Below, in pieces: positions 31,618 to 42,054 of a stretch of DNA of 64,000 bases; position 1 is the first letter of the stretch, and each line of letters starts with the position of its first letter. The translations under genes were made by a program, and so were the position numbers. The DNA is from Bufo bufo. Its lineage: Eukaryota > Chordata > Amphibia > Anura > Bufonidae. Below the pieces are notes generated by a model that saw only the letters and a program-made list of their open reading frames with translations, did no database searches and was not told the origin of the DNA. The DNA is taken from assembly GCF_905171765.1 (NCBI RefSeq), contig NC_053393.1, forward strand, positions 67,301,371 to 67,365,370, written 5' to 3'.

Positions 31618-34056
31618 TTATAATCGATTTAACCGGATATACGACCTGAAACGAATTGACTCCCAACGCCCAATGCGCTTGATGACCTCATCACTTAACC
31701 CCCAATGTGCCGCCACCATCGCCGCTCCAATCCGAAACGAATGACTTGAATAGCCTGCTTGACCCAGTCCCAACCTCATTAAACATTTTGAAAAAAACTG
31801 CAGCAAACTGGAAACGAGATAAAAACATATTCCCTCATACATTGCACAGGGCACATAGCACAACCCGGAATGCCGAACAGCACTACTCTCCGCCCTCTAC
31901 CCTCCACATCTGTCTTTGAGCGACGAATGATGAATTCCACTGTGGAACAAATCAATGTCTTCCCTGAGCAACCCTCCCACCAAAATAACCATTGGGCAGA
32001 CCAATTCCCCTAAGCGTAACGCCCCAAAAACGCTAAAGAAAAAGCTAACCTAAATAACCGCTCCTCCCCGGCTACTACAAACCTCCTTTGTAAAGTCCGT
32101 CATTTTCCTTAACTTGAACCCAAAGGCCAACCTTGCTATTCAACTATTAATTTTACCCACTGACCAACCCTCTTCTCTGCAATGACCTACAAACAATAAC
32201 AACGGAACCTCCAACTCTTCCTTCCCAACACCCAATCTAACACACCAGTCCTCCCAATACTGCCACGCTTTTAAATAAGATCCCACAGACAACTCGGGCA
32301 CTCCCTCCCAAACTCTTCTGCCTCTGGAGCCAGCTGCCGGAACCGATCCCACTGCGAACGAGAGAGAACATCAGCAACACAGTTGTCGACACCCTGGCAC
32401 ATGCACCGCCACCACCTAAGTATTAAGCGACAGGCACTCTAATACTAGCCGCTGTAGCAGCCGTACCACTAATGGCGACGAGGCTGACAACCCGTTTATC
32501 GCCTGAACCCCTTCCAAGTTATCACAGTGGAATTGAACTTTTTTATCCCTGAAAACTTTCCCCCACAACATAACTGCCACCACTATGTGGAAGAGCTCCA
32601 ACAATGCTAAATTTTTAACCTATCCCTTTTCCACCCAACTATGTGGCCAACCCCCCGCACACTATTGACCCCCGCAGTACACACCAAAACAACAACACCG
32701 CTCCGCGTCCAAAAATAACTCTAAATTAAAAGCATCCACCGCCTCACCCAAGAATAGCGAGCGACCATTATAATTCTCCAAAAAGAAACTCCAAACTTTC
32801 AAGTCCCCTCTCAATTCCTTACCCAAACGAACGTAATTATGTGGTGCAACCACGCCAACTGTCGCCCTCGCTAACCGTCTGCTAAAAACCCTCCCCATAG
32901 GCATAATCCGGCATGCAAAATTGAGTTTTCCAAGAAGTGACTGAAGCTCACGCAATTTTATCTTTTTTAATCGACTATTACTCGCTACCTCCCATTTTAA
33001 ATCCACCAACTTATTCATAGACAGTCTTCATCCATGCTAATTGTGTCAATCACTATTCCCGAAAAACTCAATTCAGTGACCGGCCCCTTCGTCTTTTCCT
33101 CCGCCAATGGAACTCTAAACACCCCAAACAACGTACCTAACGTGTGCAACAACAGTGCACAAACACGCGAGCCTGGGGGCCCAATACACAGGAAGTCGTC
33201 CAAGTAGTAAATGATGGATTCACAAACTGACACGTCCACCACCGCCCATTCTAAAAACGAGCTAAACGCTTCAAAGTACGCGCAAGACAGAGAACAGCCT
33301 ATTGGCAAACACGGATCTACAAAAAATCCCCTGTCCCAAAAACACCCCAACAGATGCAAACAATCCGGATGTACTGGCAATAACCTAAACGCTGCCTCAA
33401 TGTCAGTTTTGGTAAGCAATGCCCCTTTCCCAAACTTTGTAACCCACTCCACTGCAGCGTCAAATGAAGTATAGACCACGGAACGCAAGTCCGGGTCAAT
33501 ACCGTCATTGACCGACAATCCCCTAGAAAATTACAAATGATGAATAAGCCGAAACGTATTCATCTCCTTCTTTGGAACCACCCCCAGCGGCGACACCCAC
33601 AAATTCCCTAACGGTGGTTCTAAAAACGGACCCGCCATCTTACCTAGCAAGACCGCTTTTTTTTAGTTTTTCTGCCACTACCTCCGGATGTTCCCTAGCC
33701 GATCTCAAATTCCTTCTTAACAACACCGTCTCCCCTGGAACAAATGGAATTTTAAAACCCCACAAAAAGCCCTCCCGCAACAAAATCGCCGCCTCTTTAT
33801 TCTGATGTCTAGTAAGGAACGGCTCCATCCTTTCCAGACGGACCGGGATCTCCCCCTTTGTTAAAATTATGCCCCCCTTTTTGCCTATTTCCCCTGAAAC
33901 ATCGCCCCGCCCCATGGGACCCTCCACATACGGAGCATTCGTGCTTAAACTTGCACTTGGCCCCAAATTTACAGCTCCCGTCGTTAAATGAGAAGCATAA
34001 TCCCTTTGCGGATGCTGCCGCGACATTGGGATGACCCCCACCTGCTGATTCTGCAC
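31618..34056 (-). pseudogene. pol of the Ngaro-like element: reverse transcriptase, RNase H, tyrosine recombinase
   Basis: The frame from 34056 leads to RLERMEPFLTRH and NLRSAREHPEVVAEKL, then after a shift the RT domain. RT blocks are KTDIEAAFRLLPVHPD (~33410), DPCLPIGCSLSCAYFE (~33310) and YYLDDFLCIG (~33200), whose Asp pair is catalytic. An RNase H-like segment (FHCDNLEGVQAINGL, ~32515) follows. The recombinase N-terminal part is SVGSYLKAWQYWEDWCVRLG (~32270). Its C-terminal catalytic block is HSFRIGAAMVAAHW with GRWESIRFRSYIRL (31750-31625). Arg and His of the recombinase active site are visible. At least four frame breaks make it inactive. Confidence 0.85.
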
Positions 34057-35361
34057 AAAAGGACTGACCCGACCTAATAGGTGCAGTCACCTTCAACCAC
34101 AAAGCTATATCTTTGTGATCCCACCTAATTTCTGGACGCATCGCCTTCCACTGTGTAAACTGCTCATCGTACCGTAACCACGTTATCCCCCCGTACACCC
34201 GATACACCTCGCCGATTGCGTTAAAGTAGCAGAACAGGGCCAAACAGCACTCTGGCACCCTCTCCCCTATCACGCTCGCCAATATCGAAAACGCCTGCAA
34301 CCAATACGGGAACGTTTGCGGTATTAAATGATATCTCCGCTTTTCTTCCTCCTCTTTTTTATTCTCCTCCCTCCTTACCCTATCCAGATTAAACTTCTCC
34401 AACGGGAGCAGAAAAAAAACCTCAACATATTTGCCTTTCCAAATACGCTCCCTTACCTCTTGCTTTATATTAGCCCCCAACAGTCCCTCAAAACATACAT
34501 ACACCTCCCCTCTCGCTTTGTCATCTTCCGCCGCCGCACCACCCGCCTGAGTTCGCACAGACGCCACATTACTCCCTATGCCTAACCTGCCCTCCTCTAC
34601 TATACTGGACCCACCAGGTGGCTCTGCCACACCCCAAGCCGGCAACGGGGAAGCCCCCCATGCCCCAACCTGCTAATAAGCCTGCTAACCCCCCCCCCAA
34701 CAACTGACCTAAACCCCTGCCCAAGTCAATGGGAAGCGCCCCCCGCCGCCCCCATTTCCCGCCGCTAACTGCGCTAAGGGTCCCCATGAAATCTCACCTG
34801 GCTGCCTGGGTGCTGTGACCCCATCAGCCGAAGATTCTGTATCCAGCTGTCCAGTCCTCTGCGCTGATCTTCTTTCTTCAGGTGAAGACGTCTCTCCATT
34901 CTGTCCCCTGCCAGAGCACATGGCAGGGACGTTAACGCTGCTCCCTTAATATAAGGAATCAGAGGGGGCGAAGCTTCTTCTCTGCTGCAGATCTGGCGAT
35001 GGGGGCCTGCTGCACGCTGCCTCCGGACTCGCAGCAGCCCCGTGCCTCCCGGCAAGATGATCAGGCAGGGGGGCATCCTCCCCCGCCGCATCCAGAAGAA
35101 GATGGAGGTGACCGGGCCTGGCCACCCCTTGGGCTCCGCCTACTTTTCTGATTCCTTCCACGCCGGGTTGTGCAGGAGGAAGCCCATCGGGGAAAAGACT
35201 GTGGGCTGAAGTGCGCTGGCGGCCTAGCCCGCCGCCGCCGATTAGGGATGTGCTGAGGCGAAACTGATGCCTCAGCTGCCCCCGTAACATCTCCTGCACC
35301 TGCTCCTGGATCCCTCCGCTGCCGCCCTCAACTGTCTGATGGTCTCTTCAAATTGGTCCAT
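33809..35361 (-). pseudogene. gag-like ORF of the Ngaro-like element with CCCH-type zinc finger
   Basis: An ATG at about 35361 (MDQFEETIRQLR) opens the frame, which soon shifts; a Pro-rich stretch follows. A 278-codon segment starting at 34645 is the best-kept part. It contains PQTFPYWLQAFSILASVI and RPEIRWDHKDIALWL. It ends with a Cys/His cluster, CFSFNDGSCKFGAKCKFKHE then CSVCGGSHGAGRC (~33985-33890), i.e. a CCCH finger plus a second CxxC...H...C motif typical of DIRS/Ngaro gag proteins. A role in RNA binding is inferred from family. The gag and pol frames overlap near 34056-33809. Confidence 0.78.
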
Positions 35362-35397
35362 TATGGATAAGACCTGCACTCCAACCTGACGTGTCTT

Positions 35398-35625
35398 AGC
35401 TCTTTCTGATCCACCTAAAATAGCCCCCTTCTTCTCCCTGCCTCAACAATTTAACCCCTTAATCCACACCCCTACAATTAAATTAACCAATCCCTATCCC
35501 CCAGGGTCTCCTCAGAACCGCCCCTTTAATCAACTGACCTATCCCACCCCCCGAGATCTCCCTGAACTAAACCCCCGTCATGTTGGCCTCCCCTAAAGAC
35601 CTTGCCCCCCAGTCGGCCATAACTT
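35398..35625. repeat. Split direct repeat a, terminal (5') copy
   Basis: Counterpart of 30286-30518, ending CGGCCATAACTT. It marks the 5' terminus of the minus-strand element. Confidence 0.88.
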
Positions 35626-37487
35626 TCAGTGGTTCATTTTTTTTTAACACGGATGCAATCAGTTGTGATGTGTTTTTCCTGTGCATGAAAAAAAAACCTG
35701 AAGAATAACAATCTACATCTCCTAGCAACCATCATATATTTTTAGGAATCAACTGAATGTGATGGATAGTGCAATACTTCAGAATTTGGGGCCCCACTTG
35801 TGCTTTTGCCCAGGGCCACATTTTGTTGAAAACCGGCCCTACTTACCCCCCCCCCCCTCCCATTGTAACCTCATCTCCTTTCTCTTACAGGTCCTTTCAT
35901 GGTGTGAGCATCTGAATTAAGTTTAGGCTTACATCTTAAATCCTCCCAGGGTGCCTTTTAACTACTCTTTTACTTACCAGGCGGGGGAACAAAAAGGTTG
36001 AACAACCTGCAACAATTCTGTGGGAGGTAGATGTCGAACAATAAAATGTTTCCATGATCTAAAAAAAACTCAGTTTGTGTTTCTTTTTGTCTTATGGTCT
36101 CTATCCATTCCAACTGAAGAACTTTTTTATTTTGGTCTTTCACTACGTCTATAGATGGAACGGCTTAGGAGTGATGGACCCAGTAGTTATAGGGGGTTCA
36201 GAGGTAGCAGTCACTACCGGGCCCAGGAGCCTGAGGGGGCGTAAAGGACCCTTGTGCCACATAAGAAGACACCAATGTTATAGAAAGTGCATGCCGGTCA
36301 AGTTATACATCTGTCTGGAAGGCAGGGGTTAGGTCAAGAATTTGGCAAGGGGGGAGGGGGTTCCATTTTAATTTTTGCCTCAGGCAGCAGGAAAGCTGTG
36401 TGCTCCCCTGCCCCTGGCCACAAAGCACTGAGGGAAGGGGGGCCCAAGCTTAACCCTTGCACCAGGGCCCATGAGCCTTTAGCCACGGCCCTGGATGGAC
36501 CTACTGAACTTACTTCCCTATAAAGAATCCCACCTTCTACCAAAAGTTCTCCAATTTCAGACAGGACCAAAGGCCATTACAGAGATCCGAGGCAGACAGA
36601 GAGCACCTTGAGCAAGCCATCAGCCTGTCAGGTCTATTGGGTGAAAAAGGCAAATCAAAAGCATATAATGCATGGTGTATTATTTTTAAATGAGTCTCTC
36701 TACATGTTTCATTCTTCCCAATAAACGTCCCAGTTTCTTGAAAGAGACATCTAAATTGTGAGTAATAATTCTATCCCTCAGTTCTAGACAGAAGCTATAG
36801 TCAGTTTGTTGTTGCGCTAAAGGACAGTATCAAACTACAAAGAAAAAAGGGGTTAGTCAGAACATCCATCTCAATGCTCAGGTGCGCGCTACCATGGCTA
36901 GAGACAAAGAAAAAAACACAATACAACAGCACTCTGCAAACCAATAAAGTTCAATAATGCCATAGTAATAGAAGATATTCTGGTGCTAATGCTACGCTTA
37001 TTTTATAAATTTGAGATTCTTGGCAAATACATTTTGTACAAAATGATTTGGGTCCGTCTGCCAAACGTCAAGGTGATCTCTATAAAGACGGGAACCTAAC
37101 ACTAAATCCTACCTGTTATGTGCCATAACGGCCACCATAAAATTCAGGGAGTGCAGGTTCCTCATGCATGCTGGGTCTACTCTGCCTTTTACCATTTTTG
37201 GTGCCATGATGGCCTCCATTAAATCCAGGGAATGCAGGTACCAACATGCATGCTGAGCCCACTCTATACTCTATACTTCTCCTGGTGCCAGACGGCTTCC
37301 AATGAATGCAATGAGAGTCCATCCTGAAAAGTCAAAAAGACTAAACTGAAGACATCCTCATGCATCCTGTACGGATTGCTCTCCATTCAGAATGCATTAG
37401 GATAAAGCTGATCAGTTCTTTTCCGGTATTGAGCCCCTAGGACGGAACTCTATGCCGCAAAAGAAAAACGCTAATGTGAAAGTACCC
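35626..37487. other. MITE remnants and unassigned sequence
   Basis: 35626-35770 is the right half of the MITE that hosts the Ngaro-like element. Around 36180-36493, text rich in GGGCCC with a terminal TAGCCACGGCCCTG resembles a hAT-type MITE end. 37100-37325 holds two diverged copies of a ~75-base block (CCAGGGAATGCAGGTACC and CAGGGAGTGCAGGTTCC). No gene is seen in the rest. Confidence 0.4.
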
Positions 37488-37735
37488 TAAAGCCTGCTGG
37501 GACCAAGATAAAGTTTGAAGATTGATTCTGAAAAACGTTTATTCAAGTAAAGATGCTGTTCAACTAAATACAAGGTCTGGGCTCTTTCTTTCAAATCCCT
37601 CAATTATTCCCCCTATTTATTGCTTTGGAGCCAAAGCCTGGGGTCCAGCCCTATCCATGTAGGAGCACCGTGACACACATAAAGGGACATTTTAGGCCGC
37701 ACTATACCACTCGGCATTACTACACCTGGGACGTG
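37488..37735 (+). mobile_element. LTR fragment, TGTAAC family, copy 2
   Basis: It shares with 13465-13710 the blocks TTTATTCAAGTAAAG, TTTCAAATCCCTCAATTATT, GCCAAAGCCTGGGGTCCAGC and GTAGGAGCACCGTGACACAC. Only the 3' ~250 bases are present, joined directly to the LINE fragment. Confidence 0.6.
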
Positions 37736-37962
37736 CGTCATTTCATCTATTAAGGGCCCTGGGGGAGGCGCCTGTTGCAATAACGCGGCCCATCTCAACT
37801 CCTGAGAGTGGAAAAGATCCCCTATCACCTTGACGCCCTTATCACCCCATTGCTTAAAAAATGCACTGCCGGTACCTGGTGGAAAAGCAGGGTTATGACC
37901 TAGGGGCAAATGTTTAGAGATCTGATAAGAAAGATTAAAGTGTTTTGTCAGAACCTTTCAAC

Positions 37963-38100
37963 TAAAGGGCCCTTTACACGGGCCGAGAATTGAAAAGATC
38001 ATCGCAAATAAGCGTTCATAGTAACGCTTGTTAGCAATGATCTGGCAGTGTAAATGTGCTGCCGATTACCCGTTGAATGAGCGAAACGCTCAGAGAGGCC
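37963..38100. mobile_element. Small MITE (GGGCCCTTTACACGGG end) inside the LINE fragment
   Basis: AAAGGGCCCTTTACACGGGC at 37963 opens ~135 bases with internal hairpins (AAGCGTTCATAGTAACGCTTG). It interrupts the LINE reading frame. Confidence 0.5.
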
Positions 38101-38360
38101 TCATCTTGATACAAGGCCTCTTAGTAGGAGCCTAGAATGGAGTTTATGACTGCTGGATTAGTAACTACCTTCCCCTTTGGATGACGCAAGTGTTGTATAA
38201 AATGTGGGGGTTGTTTCCCTTTAGCTAAATTAGCGAATAACCGGCCAGATTTGTTCCCAAACCTATGTAAGGTCCCCTCACAAGCAGTCTGCTGCAGAAT
38301 TTCTCTTTCCGCCACACATTTTTTTAAATCTTGTCGCTCTGCCATCCATGCCTCTTTATT

Positions 38361-38608
38361 AGGCCTCTTTCACACGACCGTATGGCTTTTTCAGTGTTTT
38401 GCTGTCCATTTTTCACGGATTCGTTGTTTCGTTTTTTGTTTCCGTTGTGTTTCCATTTCTGTTCCGTTTTTCCGTATGGCATATACAGTATACAGTAATT
38501 GCATAAAAAAAATTGAGCCGGCCATAACATTTTCAATAGATGGTTCCGCAAAAACGGAATGCATACGGAGTACATTCCGTTTTTTTTTGCTGAACCATTA
38601 ATAAGATT
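38361..38608. mobile_element. Foldback MITE ('ctttcacacgaccgta' type) inside the LINE fragment
   Basis: It starts AGGCCTCTTTCACACGACCG. It contains TTCCGTTTTTCCGTATGGC and GCAAAAACGGAATGCATACG, in the style of copies at 12190 and 15424. The right boundary near 38608 is uncertain. Confidence 0.55.
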
Positions 38609-39030
38609 GAAAGCCAGCAAGAATACCGTATAGGTTTGTCTTATCGTCAAACTAGCCTGCTCTAGCTGCCTAAGTGCCTCTTTGGTTTTGCCCAGTACCA
38701 CTTTAGCAGCATTCTGAGACAGCCCAGGAGAATCTACATGGGGGGCATCATCTGTCATATAATCTACCCACCATCCCGACAGATCCTGTATGGATTTTGC
38801 AATGGATAGCAAATGGGACGGAAAGCGCCATAAATGATCCTGGCCTTGGGGAAAATTATCTTATAGAATAAGTATAACCAAGGCATGGTTATCAGAAATA
38901 TCCTTATTTATCAGAATAAGTACCCCAGCTTTGCGTTGTATTGATTGGAATTCCCAGACTCGACCCACCAATAGCCATTTCATGCTCTCCCCTCCCTCTT
39001 CCAGACAGAGATATCAAAGCAACAAACAGT

Positions 39031-39193
39031 AAAGGGGTCATTTACTTATAGAAATACATCTAAATTAGGCGTATTTCGAGCGCAGATTGCGCCTTTTTTC
39101 CCATTCGCGACAGCTTTACAAAAGTGGGAGGCAGGCCTGTCTCATTCATAATTGTCATAATTAAATGTCTATGAAATAGTTCTGAGAAAGTTA
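39031..39193. mobile_element. Half copy of the GGGGGTCATTTA MITE
   Basis: AGGGGTCATTTACTTATAG followed by GAGCGCAGATTGCGCC matches the left half of the element at 28972. The right half is missing. Confidence 0.5.
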
Positions 39194-39363
39194 CAGCGAT
39201 CCCTCAAGATACAATGGCCTCAGGATACAATATTTTCAACATACAATGGTCTTTTCTGACCCATCATAAGTTGAAACTAGACTCAACATACAATGGACTC
39301 AGACTCAGATAGAACCAATCATGGCCACTTCTCTGGTAAATAGCTGTATCAGTTGCTAGTTAG

Positions 39364-39867
39364 TGTTATGGACTATTGATACAAAATGGATACTTGCTTG
39401 TTGAGGACTATGTTTAGCTAAGATGGCGGCCAGGCATTCAGCCAACACCTATAAACTAGAATCTTATTTTGTGTTTTATCATGTGTTCCTTTGTGGTTTC
39501 CGTTCAGCTCAAGCAAGCAGTTACAAAGAGGTTTCTGTTCAGCTCAAGCAAGCAGTTACAAAGAATAAGAAGTAACGGTATCTCCCACGAGCAAGGGGGG
39601 AGGGTGGAGGAATTTCTTCTTCTTCTGGCCGTCAAGGTTACAGAAAAGCATAGAGTGTTCGTAGCCAATAGAAAAGATATACTTTATCTTTCACCCCCCC
39701 TCCCTGTCGTAAAACCTATGTATTGTGTGTTGTTTTCAGAAAATAAAGCAGAGATCCTGTTTAACTCCTTGCTGTGAGTTGTCTCAGTCTGATCTCTCCG
39801 TGCACGTACACTAATCAATTTGGAGCAGTACATCAACCGAACTGGCAGCTTGGCCAGAACCAAAACA
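39364..39867 (+). repeat. 5' LTR of the provirus
   Basis: It starts TGTTATGGACTATTGATAC and ends AACCAAAACA. U3 holds a ~35-bp tandem duplication (CGTTCAGCTCAAGCAAGCAG, ~39498-39566), reminiscent of a retroviral enhancer repeat. TATAAAC near 39450 is a possible TATA-like site and AATAAA at 39742-39747 the polyadenylation signal. Confidence 0.9.
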
Positions 39868-39871
39868 ATTT

Positions 39872-39889
39872 TGGTGCCCAAACGTGGGG
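39872..39889 (+). promoter_or_regulatory. Primer-binding site of the provirus
   Basis: TGGTGCCCAAACGTGGGG begins four bases after the LTR. It resembles the site complementary to tRNA-Lys(1,2), with a substitution and an extra A; assignment is tentative. Confidence 0.65.
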
Positions 39890-40642
39890 CTCGAGGATTG
39901 GACCCTCTGTTCCCGTACCCCCGGAGACCAGACGAAGAGAGGCGCACTAACGGACACCGGGATCGCAACCCGTGATATGAGGTGAGAAAATTGAGTCATC
40001 TTGCCTATAAAGTGTCCCCTGGTGTAGCCTCTTGGAGTTCGTCTGAGGGAGGGGTGCGGAAGCAGTCTGGGACGTCCTCGAGGGCATGAAAGTAAGAACC
40101 CCATATGTTTTTTTAAAGTCTTGATGTACTGTGTTGTGCCTATAAGTTGTGAAGACCCTGTTGACAAGTATCACTGACTGAGACACAGAGTTCTCCTGTG
40201 TGCCTGTATCGGAGTTCAGCCCGGCGTCTGACTCAAATCTGCATAAAGGGGACGATCACAGATGGGTGGAGAGCGGTTCGGGGTAGCCCAGAGTGTGCTG
40301 CCGGGACTCAAAGGTCTTCACGTCCAGTGATTACTTTATACAGAGGTCTTTAGGCGGCTCCAGTAGGTGCGAGAGACGATTAGACAGTACGCAAGGGTTC
40401 TTCCTTGATGTATTGTGGTTTATTGTTTTTAATGTGCGACCCTTTGTAACGGAAACACAGACTGATAGAAACCCAAAGGTCTCCTAAAGTGCCTGTGTCA
40501 ATCGGTCACCCTGGTGTTGTGACCGAGAGACGACAGAAGGGAGGAGACCGGCCAGTGTCCTACCCAGAGTGTGAGGGACATTAGGCTCAACGTGTTATAT
40601 CGGGTTTCTGTGTTGTCCAGAACAAGGTGAAGGATCCAGAAG
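39890..40642 (+). other. Proviral leader between primer site and gag
   Basis: About 750 bases, noncoding. By position it would hold the major splice donor and packaging signal. GGTGAG near 39981 and GGTGAA near 40626 are possible splice donors, neither verified. Confidence 0.5.
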
Positions 40643-42042
40643 ATGGGAAATGAGGAAAGTGTCCCGAAGGGTTACTGTTCTCCTGAACAGTACGTGGCGG
40701 ACAGGAGAGGCAAACGTTTCATAAAAGGATTAACTAAGTTGGAGAAGAGTTATAGTGTCTGTAAAGGAGGCATCCTTTGTAGTGCCACCTGGCAAGTGTT
40801 GTTAAACAAGAAAAGAGAGAAGTTAGAGGATGATAAATTGACAGACATGGTCCGTGTGTGGTTGGACTGTAGTAAAGAATTTGAACAGACGAGGGGGAGA
40901 ACAAAATTTTGATGAGAAAAGACAGAGATATTTCTGTAAACCTGGTGTTGCATTGATACATGACTTGCCAACACCCTATAATGGCGCCGGGAAGAAAGCA
41001 GGTGGGTGGACCTGCAAAACATGTGGTCAACAGAATCCCTCCTCCCGAAATACGTGCCTTGCCTGTGGGGCTCCCCACCCACAAAACCACACCTTGGTAA
41101 CTACTCCCCGGCACGTCCCATCACTTCCCGTGTTAGCTACAGCGCCATCTTGTCCCCAGGCAACGCCCATGAACGGACCTTTAATATCATTCGGTCCGGG
41201 CCCCCCCCCCCCCCGTCACTCCTATGTCACCCTTGCCCCTTCCTACTACCTTGTACCCCATGGTTAACCCGGACGGTACATTCATGCTACCACACTCACC
41301 TGCCACCCTTACTCCTATAATGGTAGGAGGGCAACCTGATGAAGCAGAACAGGGGGATGCAGACGGTGCTGCAGAATCCACAATGGGCATACAAAATGCA
41401 CCAGGTAATATGCAGACTCCTTCGCGGGGTACCCCGACAGACTACGGTGATCCGCCAACTTTATCCCTGGCACCACAGTGGACTGTGCCCATGGTCGTGC
41501 GCCCATCACGACGTTCACAAGATTAAATACTGCAGGGTCAGATTACAGAGTTACAAAAGAACTTACAGAAAATTGAGCAGGGAAACCTTGAGACACTGAA
41601 AGAAGCCCTAGCACTTAACCGGCCACAGGGACCACCAAAATATGTGTCTTTCACCCCACAACAGTTATTCACCATAGTGAATTTACTGCCTGACCCTGAG
41701 ACCCATCCCATGCCCTTTTTCAGGAAACTGTCCCAAGTGCATCAAACCTATGGGTGCACATGGTCGGACCTGCAAAGTATAGTGGAAAACAAGACAGGTG
41801 AATACTCCACACTGATAATGGATCAAATTCACATCCCTGAACTTAAAGGTGCTAACTTTGACCCCCGGGATCATGAGTCTGGAGAATTCTTTATAGAACA
41901 ACTGCAGAAATGGGCGAAAGCAAGATTAGCAGATCATTCCACCACATTGCAGGACAGCTACGGGGGATCAGTTGACCCCCACCTTTTTTCTTTTCACAGA
42001 AATGTTAGTTTCTTCTGTGTTAGTTTAAGATCCTCTTTCTGA
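40643..42042 (+). pseudogene. gag: gag of the provirus, fragmented: matrix start, zinc finger, Pro-rich part, capsid start
   Basis: The ATG at 40643 gives MGNEES, a myristoylation-type start as in retroviral matrix proteins, and stays open to 40912. The reading then changes frame: 40854-41267 carries a RanBP2-type zinc finger and a Pro-rich tail, and 41224-41526 another Pro-rich part. From ~41530 a helical stretch (GQITELQKNLQKIEQ) leads to a capsid-like segment at 41644 (SFTPQQLFTIVNLLPDPETH) that lasts to ~41960. The rest of capsid, the nucleocapsid and protease are missing. No CCHC knuckle is seen. The frame changes are reported as breaks of this copy. Confidence 0.78.
41007..41069 (+). 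other. RanBP2-type zinc finger encoded within the gag region
   Basis: The frame reads WTCKTCGQQNPSSRNTCLAC, exactly W-x-C-x2-C-x3-N-x6-C-x2-C, the RanBP2/NZF zinc-finger consensus. Such fingers in cell proteins bind single-stranded RNA (ZRANB2 type, where the Asn and Arg matter) or ubiquitin (NZF type). It lies between matrix and capsid regions, not at the usual nucleocapsid position. Retroviral Gag normally relies on CCHC knuckles, so this is unusual; a role in RNA or ubiquitin binding is inference. Confidence 0.8.
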
Positions 42043-42054
42043 TAAGAAACTGTC

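Larger units (their letters stand above)
29733..35625 (-). mobile_element. Ngaro-like (DIRS-order) tyrosine-recombinase retrotransposon
   Basis: Read on the minus strand, the order is repeat a (35625-35398), gag, pol with RT and RNase H, tyrosine recombinase, SGNH hydrolase, repeat b (30931-30518), repeat a again (30518-30286), repeat b again (30158-29733). This a-genes-b-a-b layout is the split direct repeat structure typical of Ngaro-type elements, which integrate by tyrosine recombinase and make no target duplication; none is seen. All genes carry frameshifts or stops, so this copy is dead. Confidence 0.88.
37740..39030 (-). pseudogene. L1/Tx1-type LINE ORF2 fragment (end of endonuclease, start of RT region)
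   Basis: On the minus strand, from ~39000 downward, frames give DISDNHALVIL (~38900), resembling the end of an APE endonuclease. Then come LLSIAKSIQDLSGWWVDYM (~38800), KTKEALRQLEQAS (~38680), QQTACEGTLHRFGNKSGRLF (~38280) and AKGKQPPHFIQHLRHPKGKV (~38210). Finally NPAFPPGTGSAFFKQW and VKVIGDLFHSQELRW lie at ~37890-37800. These suit the stretch of Tx1-group LINE ORF2 between endonuclease and RT and its later linker. Two MITEs split it, and stops and shifts occur. The core RT motif is absent. Confidence 0.6.
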
